A DNA stretch of 64,000 nucleotides from an uncultured Flavobacteriaceae bacterium. GTDB taxonomy: Bacteria > Bacteroidota > Bacteroidia > Flavobacteriales > Flavobacteriaceae. Below are positions 36,417-44,705 of the stretch, one piece after another. Where the stretch lies: positions 915,850-979,849 of the forward strand of contig CANLWN010000001.1 in assembly GCA_947494825.1 (NCBI GenBank), given 5' to 3'. The position numbers were made by a program, and so were the translations under genes. Positions within the stretch are counted from its first letter, which is position 1. Every line of letters begins with the position of its first letter. Under the pieces are notes generated by a model. It worked only from the letters and a program-made list of their open reading frames with translations. It had not been told where the DNA came from and searched no databases.

Positions 36417-37505
36417 ATGCAAACACCGTCTGACCTTACAAAAAGTGACCTACATACCGATGAAAAGTATATGTCGCGTTGTATTGAGCTGGCTAAAAAT
36501 GGCTTGGGTACCACTTTTCCCAACCCAATGGTGGGCTGTGTTATCGTTTTGGATGGAAAGATCATCGGGGAAGGATTCACAAGTCCCTACGGCGGTTCCC
36601 ACGCAGAGGTAAATGCCATCCGTTCCGTACAGGACAAGTCCCTCTTGAAGCAGTCCGTACTATATGTAAGCTTGGAGCCTTGCTCCCATTTTGGAAAAAC
36701 ACCGCCCTGTGCGGATCTCATAGTAGAACACGGCATACCGCGAGTGGTCATAGGCACTTTGGACCCCAATGAAAAAGTAGCCGGTAAGGGTGCAAAAAAA
36801 TTACAGGAAGCAGGGGGTAAACTCACCATTGGTGTATTGGAAGGAGCCTGTAAACAACATCATAAACGTTTTTTGACCTTTCATCAAAAAAAGAGGCCTT
36901 ATATCATATTAAAATGGGCAGAGACTGCCGATGGCTTCCTGGCACCGGAGCAAAAACAACGAACAAAAGAACCCCGGCCCTTTTGGATCAGCAACATTCA
37001 TTCCAGACAGTTGGTGCACCAATGGCGCAGTGAGGAACAAGCCATTTTGATAGGGACCCGCACCGTTTTACAGGACAATCCCAAATTGGATGTACGCCTG
37101 TGGGAGGGGCGTTCGCCCATACGTATTGTCTTGGATAAAAATCTGGATATCCCGAAAGACTACAAGGTATTCGACGGGAGTGTTGAAACGATTGTAGTGA
37201 CCCAAATATCCGACTCCAGGAAATACCAGAAGGGTATTGCCTATGAGGTCATCGATTTTTCCAAAGACCGGGAACTTCAACTCTGTGAGGTACTGCACCG
37301 CAATCAGATACTCAGTGTTATCGTTGAGGGTGGTGCAAAAACACATGCCGCGTTCATAGCCCAAGACCTATGGGACGAAGCACGCGTCTTTACGGGCAGA
37401 AGCCATTTCGGAAAAGGAACTAGAGCGCCTGAGCTAGCGCATGAAAAAAAGCTGTCTTCGAGAAAAATTGATACGGATATCCTAAATTGGTACCTGCATG
37501 ATTAA
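36417..37505 (+). CDS. ribD: bifunctional riboflavin biosynthesis deaminase/reductase RibD
   Basis: 362 residues from the ATG at 36417; a TTG at 36396 is in frame but unneeded. Deaminase domain (1-150) with zinc ligands in SHAEV (H62, E64) and SLEPCSHFGKTPPC (C89, C98). Reductase domain (about 155-360) with WAETADGFLAP, WRSEEQAILIGTRTVLQDNP and VIVEGGAKTHAAFI. Both steps act on the pyrimidine intermediate of riboflavin synthesis. The other rib genes are not nearby. It overlaps the HAD gene by eight bases. Confidence 0.96.
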   Translation: MQTPSDLTKSDLHTDEKYMSRCIELAKNGLGTTFPNPMVGCVIVLDGKIIGEGFTSPYGGSHAEVNAIRSVQDKSLLKQSVLYVSLEPCSHFGKTPPCADLIVEHGIPRVVIGTLDPNEKVAGKGAKKLQEAGGKLTIGVLEGACKQHHKRFLTFHQKKRPYIILKWAETADGFLAPEQKQRTKEPRPFWISNIHSRQLVHQWRSEEQAILIGTRTVLQDNPKLDVRLWEGRSPIRIVLDKNLDIPKDYKVFDGSVETIVVTQISDSRKYQKGIAYEVIDFSKDRELQLCEVLHRNQILSVIVEGGAKTHAAFIAQDLWDEARVFTGRSHFGKGTRAPELAHEKKLSSRKIDTDILNWYLHD

Positions 37506-38100
37506 AAACATCATTTTTGATTTTGGGGATATCTTCATCAATTTGGACAAACCGGCCACCCTACGGGAATTGGGAAAATTGGGTTTTGAAACCATCACTC
37601 CCCAAATAGAATCCCTTGCCCAATCCTACGAAAGCGGACTCATTTCTACCGAAAAATTCGTGGAGGATGCCAGAAACAGCATTCCCATGGCCAGCACTGC
37701 ACAACTCATATCGGCCTGGAACGCTATTATTTTGGGTTTTCCGGAATACCGCTTGAACTTTATTGAAAATTTGTCCGGCCTGGGGAGCCATAGGCTCTTT
37801 CTATTGAGCAATACCAATGCGCTCCATATTGCAACAGTGAAGGAACACATGGGTTTGGACAGGTATGTACGGTTTAAGGAATGTTTTGAAAAGTTTTACC
37901 TATCCCACGAAATACATTTGCGAAAACCGGATGCCGACTGCTATTTGCATGTGCTGCGTGAGAATGATTTGGAACCCTCGGAGACCTTGTTCATTGACGA
38001 CACTAAGGAGAACACGGACGCCGCCAGTGCCTTGGGGATCAAAACGTGGCATTTAAAAGTTGGTGTTGAGGACATCATTACCCTAAATTCAAGACTGTAA
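37498..38100 (+). CDS. HAD superfamily (subclass IA) hydrolase
   Basis: 200 residues. Motif I is FDFGDIFINLD, with the nucleophile D9 (D-x-G type as in the YihX-like branch), motif II LLSNTN, motif III with K in HLRKPDADCYLHVL and motif IV LFIDDTKENTDAA. The helical cap (about 20-90) is of subclass IA. Likely a phosphatase on a small metabolite. It overlaps ribD; in several bacteria a HAD phosphatase supplies the missing dephosphorylation step of riboflavin synthesis, so a role there is worth testing but not shown. Confidence 0.9.
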   Translation: MIKNIIFDFGDIFINLDKPATLRELGKLGFETITPQIESLAQSYESGLISTEKFVEDARNSIPMASTAQLISAWNAIILGFPEYRLNFIENLSGLGSHRLFLLSNTNALHIATVKEHMGLDRYVRFKECFEKFYLSHEIHLRKPDADCYLHVLRENDLEPSETLFIDDTKENTDAASALGIKTWHLKVGVEDIITLNSRL

Positions 38101-38101
38101 T

Positions 38102-38965
38102 ATGTTGGACCTGGCCCTAAGTGTGCTTTTTTCCAGTTTGATCTTTGTCATCTTTAAACTCTATGCCCTCTACAAGGTGGAAACTTCTTATGCCATTATC
38201 GTGAATTACGTGGTGGCCTGCCTAGTAGGGCTCTTTTTTTACTCAGGGGAGGTGGCCTTGGCCGAGCTTCCAAAAAAATCTTGGTTTGCAGGCACCTTTG
38301 CGCTGGGATTGCTCTTTATTATCGTCTTTAATCTTATGGCCGTGACATCACAAAAAGTTGGGGTCTCCGTGGCCTCAGTCGCTGCCAAGATGTCATTGGC
38401 AATCCCTGTGCTGTTTGGCCTGGTCCTATACAACGAAAAGTTGGGAGCCTTAAAAATCATTGGTATTATCCTTGCGCTTGCCGCCGTGTATTTCGCTTCG
38501 GTCAAGGAAAAGACCCCTTCCTTGAAACGAAGCGCGCTACTCCTGCCCGTTCTGGTCTTTCTGGGTTCGGGCCTTATTGATACCAGCATCAAATATATAG
38601 AAGAGACCCACATTGCCAAAAACGAGTTCCCATTGTTTTCGGCCACCGTTTTTGCATCCGCTGCAGGAATCGGAATGGTATTTGTCCTGTTGAATTCGGT
38701 AAGGCGGCCCCTGAAGTTTAACTTTCGTAATATTCTGGGCGGTATTGCGCTTGGGATTCCCAACTACTTTTCGATCCTATTCCTATTGAAGGCCTTGAAC
38801 GGTCAAGGGTTGAGCAGTGCGTCGGTGTTTACCATAAACAACGTGGCCATTGTCATGTTCTCCACTATGTTGGGCATTGTCCTCTTTAAGGAAAAAATTA
38901 GCCCAAAGAACTGGGGAGGCATATCACTGGCCGTAGTGAGTATCCTTTTAGTAGCGCTGTCCTAA
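38102..38965 (+). CDS. EamA/DMT-type transporter
   Basis: 287 residues with ten hydrophobic segments in two five-helix halves, the drug/metabolite transporter plan. Conserved parts include SVASVAAKMSLAIPVLFGLVLYNEKLG (in two stretches, end of the first EamA repeat) and SSASVFTINNVAIVMFSTMLGIVLFKEKIS (end of the second). Inner-membrane exporter or importer of an unknown small molecule. It starts one base after the HAD stop and overlaps the next gene by one base, so the four genes from ribD to yigZ are one operon. Confidence 0.88.
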   Translation: MLDLALSVLFSSLIFVIFKLYALYKVETSYAIIVNYVVACLVGLFFYSGEVALAELPKKSWFAGTFALGLLFIIVFNLMAVTSQKVGVSVASVAAKMSLAIPVLFGLVLYNEKLGALKIIGIILALAAVYFASVKEKTPSLKRSALLLPVLVFLGSGLIDTSIKYIEETHIAKNEFPLFSATVFASAAGIGMVFVLLNSVRRPLKFNFRNILGGIALGIPNYFSILFLLKALNGQGLSSASVFTINNVAIVMFSTMLGIVLFKEKISPKNWGGISLAVVSILLVALS

Positions 38966-39582
38966 TGGATTCCAAGAAAACAGATAGCTACCGCACCTTG
39001 GCCCGTCCCTCAGAGGTAGCATTCTTCAAGGACAGGAAAAGCAAGTTTTACGGTTATGCCTTTCCCATTACCGAGGAAGATGATGTAAAACCGATTCTCC
39101 AACAACTCAAAAAAAAGCACCATACGGCCAATCATTTATGCTATGCCTGGCAGCTGGGCATTGAAAATAAGGGATACAGGGCCAACGATGACGGGGAACC
39201 CATGAACTCTGCCGGAATGCCCATATACGGGCAAATCAAAGCAAAGGAACTTACGAACGTGCTGGTCGTTGTGGTCCGCATCTTCGGGGGAACCAAATTG
39301 GGCGTGGGTGGATTGATACAGGCCTATCGTACCACCGCCCAGATGGTATTGGAGGCATCACCTATAGTCGAAAAAAAAGTGCTCCGGAAATTCGTGCTCC
39401 ATTTTGGATATGAAGACATGGACAAAGTGATGCGAATCATTAAGCAACACCAATTGGAAATTGTTTCCCAACAGTTACAAACCAACTGTACGTACACCAT
39501 CGCGGTAAGAAAAGACAAGGCCCAACAAATCGCAGCAATTTTTTCAACATTGCACAAGGTCAAGGTCGGGAAATTGGACTAA
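38965..39582 (+). CDS. YigZ/IMPACT family protein
   Basis: 205 residues. IMPACT N-domain (about 15-125) with KDRKSKFYGYAFPI, HHTANHLCYAWQLG, the signature DDGEPMNSAGMPIYGQI and RIFGGTKLGVGGLIQAY. A C-terminal DUF1949/EF-G-like domain follows (about 140-205). The bacterial family is linked to translation or nutrient stress through its eukaryotic relative, but its biochemical role is not settled. It ends four bases inside the convergent thioesterase gene. Confidence 0.9.
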   Translation: MDSKKTDSYRTLARPSEVAFFKDRKSKFYGYAFPITEEDDVKPILQQLKKKHHTANHLCYAWQLGIENKGYRANDDGEPMNSAGMPIYGQIKAKELTNVLVVVVRIFGGTKLGVGGLIQAYRTTAQMVLEASPIVEKKVLRKFVLHFGYEDMDKVMRIIKQHQLEIVSQQLQTNCTYTIAVRKDKAQQIAAIFSTLHKVKVGKLD

Positions 39583-39977
39583 ATCCCAAGTTTTTCGAGT
39601 ATGTAATCCGGGCATCTCATCGGCCTATTTGTGTGGGAATTTATAAAGGCCAAAACCGTGTTAGCCTCGACCAAAATTTCACCCGATTCATTACGGATTT
39701 TGTAGTCGAATTCAATCTTCACTGAGGGTTTTTTTTTAAGTTCCGTCACTACGGTGATAAGGTCGTCATAAACCGCCGATTTCTTAAAATTAAGCTGTAA
39801 GGAAATTACAGGTAGCCTTATCCCGTTTTCTTCCATTTCTTTGTAAGAAATCCCCAAAGCCCTTAGCCACTCTACCCTTCCCATCTCCAGGTATTGCGCA
39901 TAATTCCCGTGATATACAACACCCATTTGATCGGTTTCCCCATACCTTACCCTAAAAGAAATTTCGTTAAAATCCAT
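39579..39977 (-). CDS. hotdog-fold acyl-CoA thioesterase, YbgC-like
   Basis: 132 residues, the size of single hotdog thioesterases. The signature VRYGETDQMGVVYHGNYAQYLEMGR (in two stretches) has the catalytic aspartate and HGNY tyrosine of the 4-hydroxybenzoyl-CoA thioesterase class. VEWLRALGISYKEME and the strand VKIEFDYKIRNESGEIL complete the fold. It probably hydrolyses a short acyl-CoA; in proteobacteria YbgC belongs to the Tol-Pal locus, which is absent here. Single gene, convergent with yigZ and divergent from dnaA. Confidence 0.9.
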   Translation of the reverse strand: MDFNEISFRVRYGETDQMGVVYHGNYAQYLEMGRVEWLRALGISYKEMEENGIRLPVISLQLNFKKSAVYDDLITVVTELKKKPSVKIEFDYKIRNESGEILVEANTVLAFINSHTNRPMRCPDYILEKLGI

Positions 39978-40184
39978 ATTATTTCAAGTAAAAACCATAT
40001 ATTTAAAAGATTGTGAATCGACGACTTTGAACATGCGAAAAAAAAATAGAAAATTCAATACCAAATGATTTTTTTTTTAGATTTTTTGTTCACATATTTG
40101 TCACCGCCATAGAGATAGTCCCAACTATCTTTTTAACCAACAAACTTTAGTCACTAACCGACAAAAATAAGATTAACTTTAAGT
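39978..40184. other. AT-rich region between thioesterase and dnaA
   Basis: Strongly AT-rich, with runs of eight or nine A or T around 40038-40090. I see no DnaA box (TTATCCACA or close variants) on either strand, so evidence for an origin here is weak. It holds the hairpin at 40113-40130 and a -7-like TAACTTTA just before the dnaA start. Confidence 0.5.
40113..40134 (+). promoter_or_regulatory. hairpin with U-tract in the dnaA upstream region, possible attenuator
   Basis: Seven-pair perfect stem AGATAGT / ACTATCT with loop CCCA, followed directly by TTTT (40131-40134) on the dnaA strand and 50 bases before the dnaA ATG. It has the form of an intrinsic terminator, though its stem is AT-rich. 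It could stop read-through from the left or attenuate dnaA if transcription starts upstream of it. Confidence 0.45.
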
Positions 40185-41609
40185 ATGGGTGTCACCGCTA
40201 ATTCCGTATGGAACAACTGTTTGGCTTTTATCAAGGATAATATCCAACCGCAGGCATTCAAAACTTGGTTCGAGCCCATAAAACCCATAAAGTTATCGGA
40301 TAGTGCCTTAAGTATCCAAGTTCCCAGCAAATTTTTCTACGAGTGGTTGGAAGAGCACTATGTAAAATTGCTAAAAGTTGCCCTTACCAAAGAGCTCGGT
40401 GATAATGCCAAATTGGTGTACATCATTAAAATGGAAAACACCTATGGCAACCAAGAACCGTTCACCGAAAAAATACCGAGTTCCAACAGGGCCAATGTAG
40501 CGCCACAGGAACTGGATGTTCCCGTGAAATCCAAAAATCCTGAACTGAAGAACCCCTTCGTCATTCCGGGCATACGAAACATTAAGATAGAATCCCAGCT
40601 TAATCCCAATTACAATTTTGACAATTTCCTGGAGGGCGATTCCAATAGATTGGCAAGATCGGCCGGAATGGCCGTGGCCAACAAACCTGGGGGCACTTCC
40701 TTTAATCCCTTGCTTATCTTTGGAGGGGTAGGACTGGGAAAAACACACTTGGCGCATGCCATTGGTGTAGAGATCAAGGATAAATATCCCGAACGGACCG
40801 TACTTTACATCGCCGCAGAAAAATTTACCCAGCAATATATTGAGTCGGTAAAGAAGAATACCAGGAACGATTTTATCCATTTTTATCAGCTGATCGATGT
40901 CCTGATTATCGACGATGTGCAGTTTTTGTCCGGAAAATCGGGAACCCAAGATGTGTTCTTCCACATTTTCAACCATTTGCACCAAAACGGCAAACAGGTC
41001 ATCCTCACTTCGGACAAAGCACCGGTAGACATGCAGGATATTGAACAACGTCTGTTATCCCGTTTCAAATGGGGGCTGTCCGCAGAACTGCAAAATCCCG
41101 ATTATGAGACCCGCATATCGATCCTTAAAAACAAACTATACCGGGACGGTGTTGAAATGCCGGACGATATTGTCGATTATGTGGCCAAACACATAAAGAC
41201 CAACATCCGTGAATTGGAGGGCGCCATTATTTCCCTTATTGCACAATCTTCCTTCAACAAAAGAGAGGTAACCCTGGAATTGGCCCAACAAGTTGTAGAA
41301 AAGTTTGTCAAGAATACAAAAAGGGAAGTGTCCATAGATTACATACAGAAGGTAGTCTCGGATTATTTTGAAATGGACGTAGCCACCCTACAGTCCAAAA
41401 CTAGGAAGAGACATATTGTGCAGGCACGCCAACTGGCCATGTTCTTTGCCAAAAAGTTTACCAAAGCTTCCTTGGCCAGCATTGGTTCCCAAATCGGAAA
41501 AAGGGATCATGCTACAGTACTTCACGCTTGCAAGACGGTGGATAACCTAGCGGAAACAGATAAACAGTTCAGAAAATACATAGACGATCTAACCAAAAAA
41601 TTTTCCTGA
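40185..41609 (+). CDS. dnaA: chromosomal replication initiator DnaA
   Basis: 474 residues. Domain I (1-85, WNNCLAFIKDNIQPQAFKTWFEPI in two stretches), a linker, AAA+ domain III with Walker A GGVGLGKT (180-187), Walker B VLIIDDVQFLSGK, and the arginine-finger region RLLSRFKWGLSAELQNPDYETR (in two stretches). Domain IV has the DNA-binding signature KRDHATVLHACKTVDNL. It opens the chromosomal origin. dnaN and gyrB, frequent neighbours in other phyla, are absent, as is usual for Bacteroidota. The low-Mr phosphatase gene follows after seven bases. Confidence 0.97.
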   Translation: MGVTANSVWNNCLAFIKDNIQPQAFKTWFEPIKPIKLSDSALSIQVPSKFFYEWLEEHYVKLLKVALTKELGDNAKLVYIIKMENTYGNQEPFTEKIPSSNRANVAPQELDVPVKSKNPELKNPFVIPGIRNIKIESQLNPNYNFDNFLEGDSNRLARSAGMAVANKPGGTSFNPLLIFGGVGLGKTHLAHAIGVEIKDKYPERTVLYIAAEKFTQQYIESVKKNTRNDFIHFYQLIDVLIIDDVQFLSGKSGTQDVFFHIFNHLHQNGKQVILTSDKAPVDMQDIEQRLLSRFKWGLSAELQNPDYETRISILKNKLYRDGVEMPDDIVDYVAKHIKTNIRELEGAIISLIAQSSFNKREVTLELAQQVVEKFVKNTKREVSIDYIQKVVSDYFEMDVATLQSKTRKRHIVQARQLAMFFAKKFTKASLASIGSQIGKRDHATVLHACKTVDNLAETDKQFRKYIDDLTKKFS

Positions 41610-41616
41610 TAACCCA

Positions 41617-42075
41617 ATGAAGACCAAGGTCTTAATGGTTTGCTTGGGCAACATTTGCAGATCGCCGCTGGCGGAGGGCATCCTTGAAAGCAAAGTAGAC
41701 CCGAGGCAGGTCCTGGTGGATTCTGCTGGTACGGCTGGCTATCATCTCGGGAAAAGCCCGGATAGGAGATCCATAGCGGTGGCCCGTAAATATGGTATTG
41801 CAATAGAACACCAAGAATGTAGAAAATTTACGGACAGGGACCTGGATGATTTCGATTTCATTTATGCCATGGACCGTGATAATTACAGAAACATCCTTGC
41901 ACTGGCGAAGAGCGAAGCGCATAGGGGGAAAGTAAAATTGCTTTTGCAAGAAGTAGACCTGGGCATACAGGAAGTCCCGGACCCCTACTACGGTGGCGAC
42001 GATGGGTTTGAGCATGTCTTTCATATGATCAATACGGCCTGTGAGACCATAGCCAACAGACTAAACCAAGAATAA
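41617..42075 (+). CDS. low-molecular-weight protein tyrosine phosphatase
   Basis: 152 residues. The P-loop VCLGNICRSPLAEG carries the nucleophile C9 and R15 (C-x5-R-S). The general-acid loop is EVPDPYYGGDDGFEHVFHMI, and DRDLDDFDFIYAMDRDNYRNIL is the conserved middle. It dephosphorylates phosphotyrosine or possibly arginine-phosphate residues. No tyrosine kinase or polysaccharide locus is adjacent. It follows dnaA closely and is followed by the RsmI-like gene at seven bases, so it probably shares the dnaA transcript. Confidence 0.94.
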   Translation: MKTKVLMVCLGNICRSPLAEGILESKVDPRQVLVDSAGTAGYHLGKSPDRRSIAVARKYGIAIEHQECRKFTDRDLDDFDFIYAMDRDNYRNILALAKSEAHRGKVKLLLQEVDLGIQEVPDPYYGGDDGFEHVFHMINTACETIANRLNQE

Positions 42076-42082
42076 ACCTCAG

Positions 42083-42805
42083 ATGGGAAGCACATACGAT
42101 ATCCCTGGAAAGCTTTTTTTGATTCCGACCACCTTGGGTGATAATGCCCCATTGGAGGTACTGCCCATTTCCATCAAGCGAGCGGTGGAGAACATAGACC
42201 ACTACATTGTTGAAAGTGAAAAATCTGCCCGACATTTCATCAAAAAAATCAGTTCCAAAAAATCCCAGCCAGGCCTGCATATCAGCTTGTTGAACAAGTT
42301 TACGGAACCTGGGGCGATCCCTTCCTTTTTAGACCCCTGTCTCGCAGGGCATGATGTGGGCATCATTTCCGATGCGGGATGCCCAGGTATTGCCGATCCA
42401 GGAGCCGAAGTGGTTCGAATAGCACATGAAAGAGGGATTCGTGTTATTCCACTGGTAGGGCCCTCATCCATTTTACTTGCCCTAATGGCCAGTGGCCTTA
42501 ACGGCCAAAATTTCGCCTTTAACGGATACTTGCCCATCGAGGCGGATGAACGCAAGCGAAAAATAAAGGCGATAGAGAAAGCATCCAGGGAACTCAATCA
42601 ATCACAACTATTTATTGAGACCCCCTATAGAAATGACAAATTAAAAGTTGAACTGCTTAGGACACTCTCCAAAAATACGCTTCTGTGTATTGCCAGTGAC
42701 ATCACCTTGCCCACAGAGTTCATTGCCACAAAATCCGTGGGGGATTGGAAAAACATAGCACTTGAACTACACAAAAGACCCACCATATTTATACTGCAGG
42801 CATAA
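42083..42805 (+). CDS. RsmI-like SAM-dependent (tetrapyrrole-methylase fold) methyltransferase
   Basis: 240 residues of the fold used by RsmI, which 2'-O-methylates C1402 of 16S rRNA. GKLFLIPTTLGDN replaces the usual LYVVATPIGN start, VESEKSARHF matches the AEDTR-like segment, and SDAGCPGIADPGAEVVRIA and VGPSSILLALMASG are the conserved SAM-site loops. QLFIETPYRND is the family TPYR motif. The altered first motif puts it in the Bacteroidota branch that lacks the typical C-terminal domain, so the exact target may differ. Last gene of the dnaA run. Confidence 0.85.
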   Translation: MGSTYDIPGKLFLIPTTLGDNAPLEVLPISIKRAVENIDHYIVESEKSARHFIKKISSKKSQPGLHISLLNKFTEPGAIPSFLDPCLAGHDVGIISDAGCPGIADPGAEVVRIAHERGIRVIPLVGPSSILLALMASGLNGQNFAFNGYLPIEADERKRKIKAIEKASRELNQSQLFIETPYRNDKLKVELLRTLSKNTLLCIASDITLPTEFIATKSVGDWKNIALELHKRPTIFILQA

Positions 42806-42809
42806 AAAA

Positions 42810-42833
42810 GCCCCAACCATTCACGGTCAGGGC
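42810..42833 (-). terminator. rho-independent terminator (minus strand)
   Basis: On the minus strand GCCCTGACC / GGTTGGGGC pair fully when G-U pairs are counted, with a six-base loop and TTTTTT after. On the plus strand the same bases have two A-C mismatches, so it is oriented for the lysozyme-like gene. Confidence 0.75.
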
Positions 42834-42862
42834 GTATTCATTTTCATATGAACAAATAACTT

Positions 42863-43498
42863 TTACACCTTTGGGTTTCGTTTTGGTGAAACCTCGGAAA
42901 CATCGTACCCGGAAAATTTCTTGATATAGTGGGCAATACTGGTACCATAGGCATCCTTTACATCAAACTTACCATAAGAACGCAGGTATTTCTTAACATT
43001 TCCGGCTCCCGCTAGATGAGCGGCCGCCAAAATACCCGATTCGGTAATCTTGATGCCGTTGATATACTTTCCATCAAATCTTTTGATGTCCCTGCGCAAA
43101 ATCCACTTGTTTCGCTTTACATTTGTCAGGAAAACCTTTTCCTGAAGCGCGGGATCGTTTAAAAAGCGGGTGGAATTGTAAACACCCATCAACTGCAGGG
43201 TACCAACACCGAACTGATATTTCCCTAAATATCCTAATGTGTTGATTACAAAGTAGTTACCTTGGGATTCTTTAAACGCCAAAGCTTCCTTGAAACCAAT
43301 ATAGGAGGTCCCTAAAAAGGGAGGAGCGACCATAGCAGCATTTAAAATAGTTTCGTTTTTGGGAAACAAAACTTCAGTAGGTTCATTTACTCTAAGTGTC
43401 TCGGGCACTACTACGTTCTCGGTAGTTGTGTTAAACCCATAACTCATTAAAATAAAAATCATGATAAGAGGACAGAACAAACTTATCCACTTTCTCAT
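42863..43498 (-). CDS. exported lysozyme/transglycosylase-like protein
   Basis: 211 residues with an N-terminal signal or anchor (ISLFCPLIMIFILMSYGF). The catalytic-looking core is GFKEALAFKESQGNYFVIN..LGYLGKYQFGVGTL, where the glutamate in FKESQGNY and the GKYQFG turn match the SLT/lysozyme-like fold. The end AAAHLAGAGNVKKYLRSYG also fits that fold, which closes the active-site cleft. It probably cuts or binds peptidoglycan in the periplasm. It has its own promoter and terminator and lies beside mltG, another transglycosylase, on the same strand. Confidence 0.72.
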   Translation of the reverse strand: MRKWISLFCPLIMIFILMSYGFNTTTENVVVPETLRVNEPTEVLFPKNETILNAAMVAPPFLGTSYIGFKEALAFKESQGNYFVINTLGYLGKYQFGVGTLQLMGVYNSTRFLNDPALQEKVFLTNVKRNKWILRRDIKRFDGKYINGIKITESGILAAAHLAGAGNVKKYLRSYGKFDVKDAYGTSIAHYIKKFSGYDVSEVSPKRNPKV

Positions 43499-43551
43499 AT
43501 GTGTGTTTTCTTAAGACTTACGGAAAACTCCCCTGCTTAAATTTCACAATA

Positions 43552-43559
43552 CAAAGATA
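43552..43559 (-). promoter_or_regulatory. Bacteroidota -7 box before the lysozyme-like gene
   Basis: TATCTTTG on the minus strand, an exact TAnnTTTG match about 53 bases before the ATG at 43498. Confidence 0.6.
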
Positions 43560-43653
43560 CGACCGTTTTTTTCTACCCTTTATATAACCCGTTTAAGATT
43601 TTCTTAAAAGCGGTTAATTTTAGTTAAGATGTCTTAAAAATTGGATTATTTGC

Positions 43654-44697
43654 CTATCTATTAATGTTTTGGCCATTGATCCATCGGACATACTGCGCTT
43701 TATTTCGGTTGTGTTGCGCCAGAGTTTTCGCAAATTTATGGTAGCCAAATTTCTCCACATTGGCCACAAAGTAGTAATAATCGTGTTTTTCCGCATTGAG
43801 AACGGCATCAATGGCCGAAATATCGGGCATGGCAATGGGCCCAGGCGGCAAACCAGCGTATTTATAGGTATTGTAAGGTGAATCCAGCTCTAGATCTTTG
43901 TACAGTACACGTTTGTACACCTTGTTAAAGTCGCCATTATGTAGTTTTAGGGCATAGATCACCGTAGGGTCTGCCTGCAATAGGATATTCTTTCGCAAGC
44001 GGTTCAAATATACTCCGGCTACCCTTGGCCTTTCGTCCACTTTGGCCGTCTCTTTGTGCACGATTGATGCCAAAGTACTTACTTCCAGAGGTGTTAGTCC
44101 GATAGACCCAGACTTTTCCAAACGTGCCGGGTTCCAAAAACTGTTGTATTCCTTTAGCATTTTTTTGCGGAACCCCTCTGCCGTGGTATTCCAAAAAAAC
44201 TCATAGCTGTTGGGCACGTACATAGCAAGTTTGTTGGCTTCCGTAAAACCTTTGGAACGGTAAAAATCCGCATCGTTGAAGGCCCTGAGCAGGGCAACAC
44301 TATCCGCCTCGATCTGCTGGGCAATACGGCCTGCCAAATTGGCCAGGGTCTCTTGGTTGTTAAAGGAGACCCGTACTGGTATATTGCCACTTCTAAGGGT
44401 ATTAATAATCTCATTGTTGTTCATACCCTTTTTAATGGCATACTTTCCACCCTTAATATTCGCTGTATAGCCTTTTTTTCCAGCTACGGCCCTGAAGGTG
44501 GAAACGTCCTTTAAACGGTCCGACAATAACGATTCTACCTCTTCGAAATTGGCATCGGATTTAATATATATGTAGGCTTCATCGTTGTTGAAATTGGTGT
44601 TGGGCGAAAAAACGGCCGTATATACCTTATAGGAAAAGACACCTCCCGCAACCAGTCCCAACAGCACAATGATCAGTAGAATTCTTTTGATATACAT
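43654..44697 (-). CDS. mltG: endolytic transglycosylase MltG
   Basis: 347 residues. One N-terminal membrane helix (ILLIIVLLGLVAGGVFSYKVY), a LysM-like part, then the YceG domain: YVPNSYEFFWNTTAEGF, LASIVHKETAKVDERPRVAGVYLNRL (in two stretches, with the catalytic Glu), LLQADPTVIYAL, and the family end SPYNTYKYAGLPPGPIAMP followed by YYYFVANVEKFGYHKF. MltG cuts nascent glycan strands and so sets their length. Last gene of the dapF-acetyltransferase-mltG operon, eight bases after its neighbour. Confidence 0.94.
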   Translation of the reverse strand: MYIKRILLIIVLLGLVAGGVFSYKVYTAVFSPNTNFNNDEAYIYIKSDANFEEVESLLSDRLKDVSTFRAVAGKKGYTANIKGGKYAIKKGMNNNEIINTLRSGNIPVRVSFNNQETLANLAGRIAQQIEADSVALLRAFNDADFYRSKGFTEANKLAMYVPNSYEFFWNTTAEGFRKKMLKEYNSFWNPARLEKSGSIGLTPLEVSTLASIVHKETAKVDERPRVAGVYLNRLRKNILLQADPTVIYALKLHNGDFNKVYKRVLYKDLELDSPYNTYKYAGLPPGPIAMPDISAIDAVLNAEKHDYYYFVANVEKFGYHKFAKTLAQHNRNKAQYVRWINGQNINR

Positions 44698-44705
44698 GGC
44701 TGAAC

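Noticed and set aside
36323..36580. 86-codon extension of the acetyltransferase
   Set aside because: It runs antisense through the ribD start and promoter; the GNAT fold begins at 36322.
39978..40184. Chromosomal origin next to dnaA
   Set aside because: The region is AT-rich but I found no DnaA boxes on either strand, and origins in Bacteroidota are often away from dnaA.
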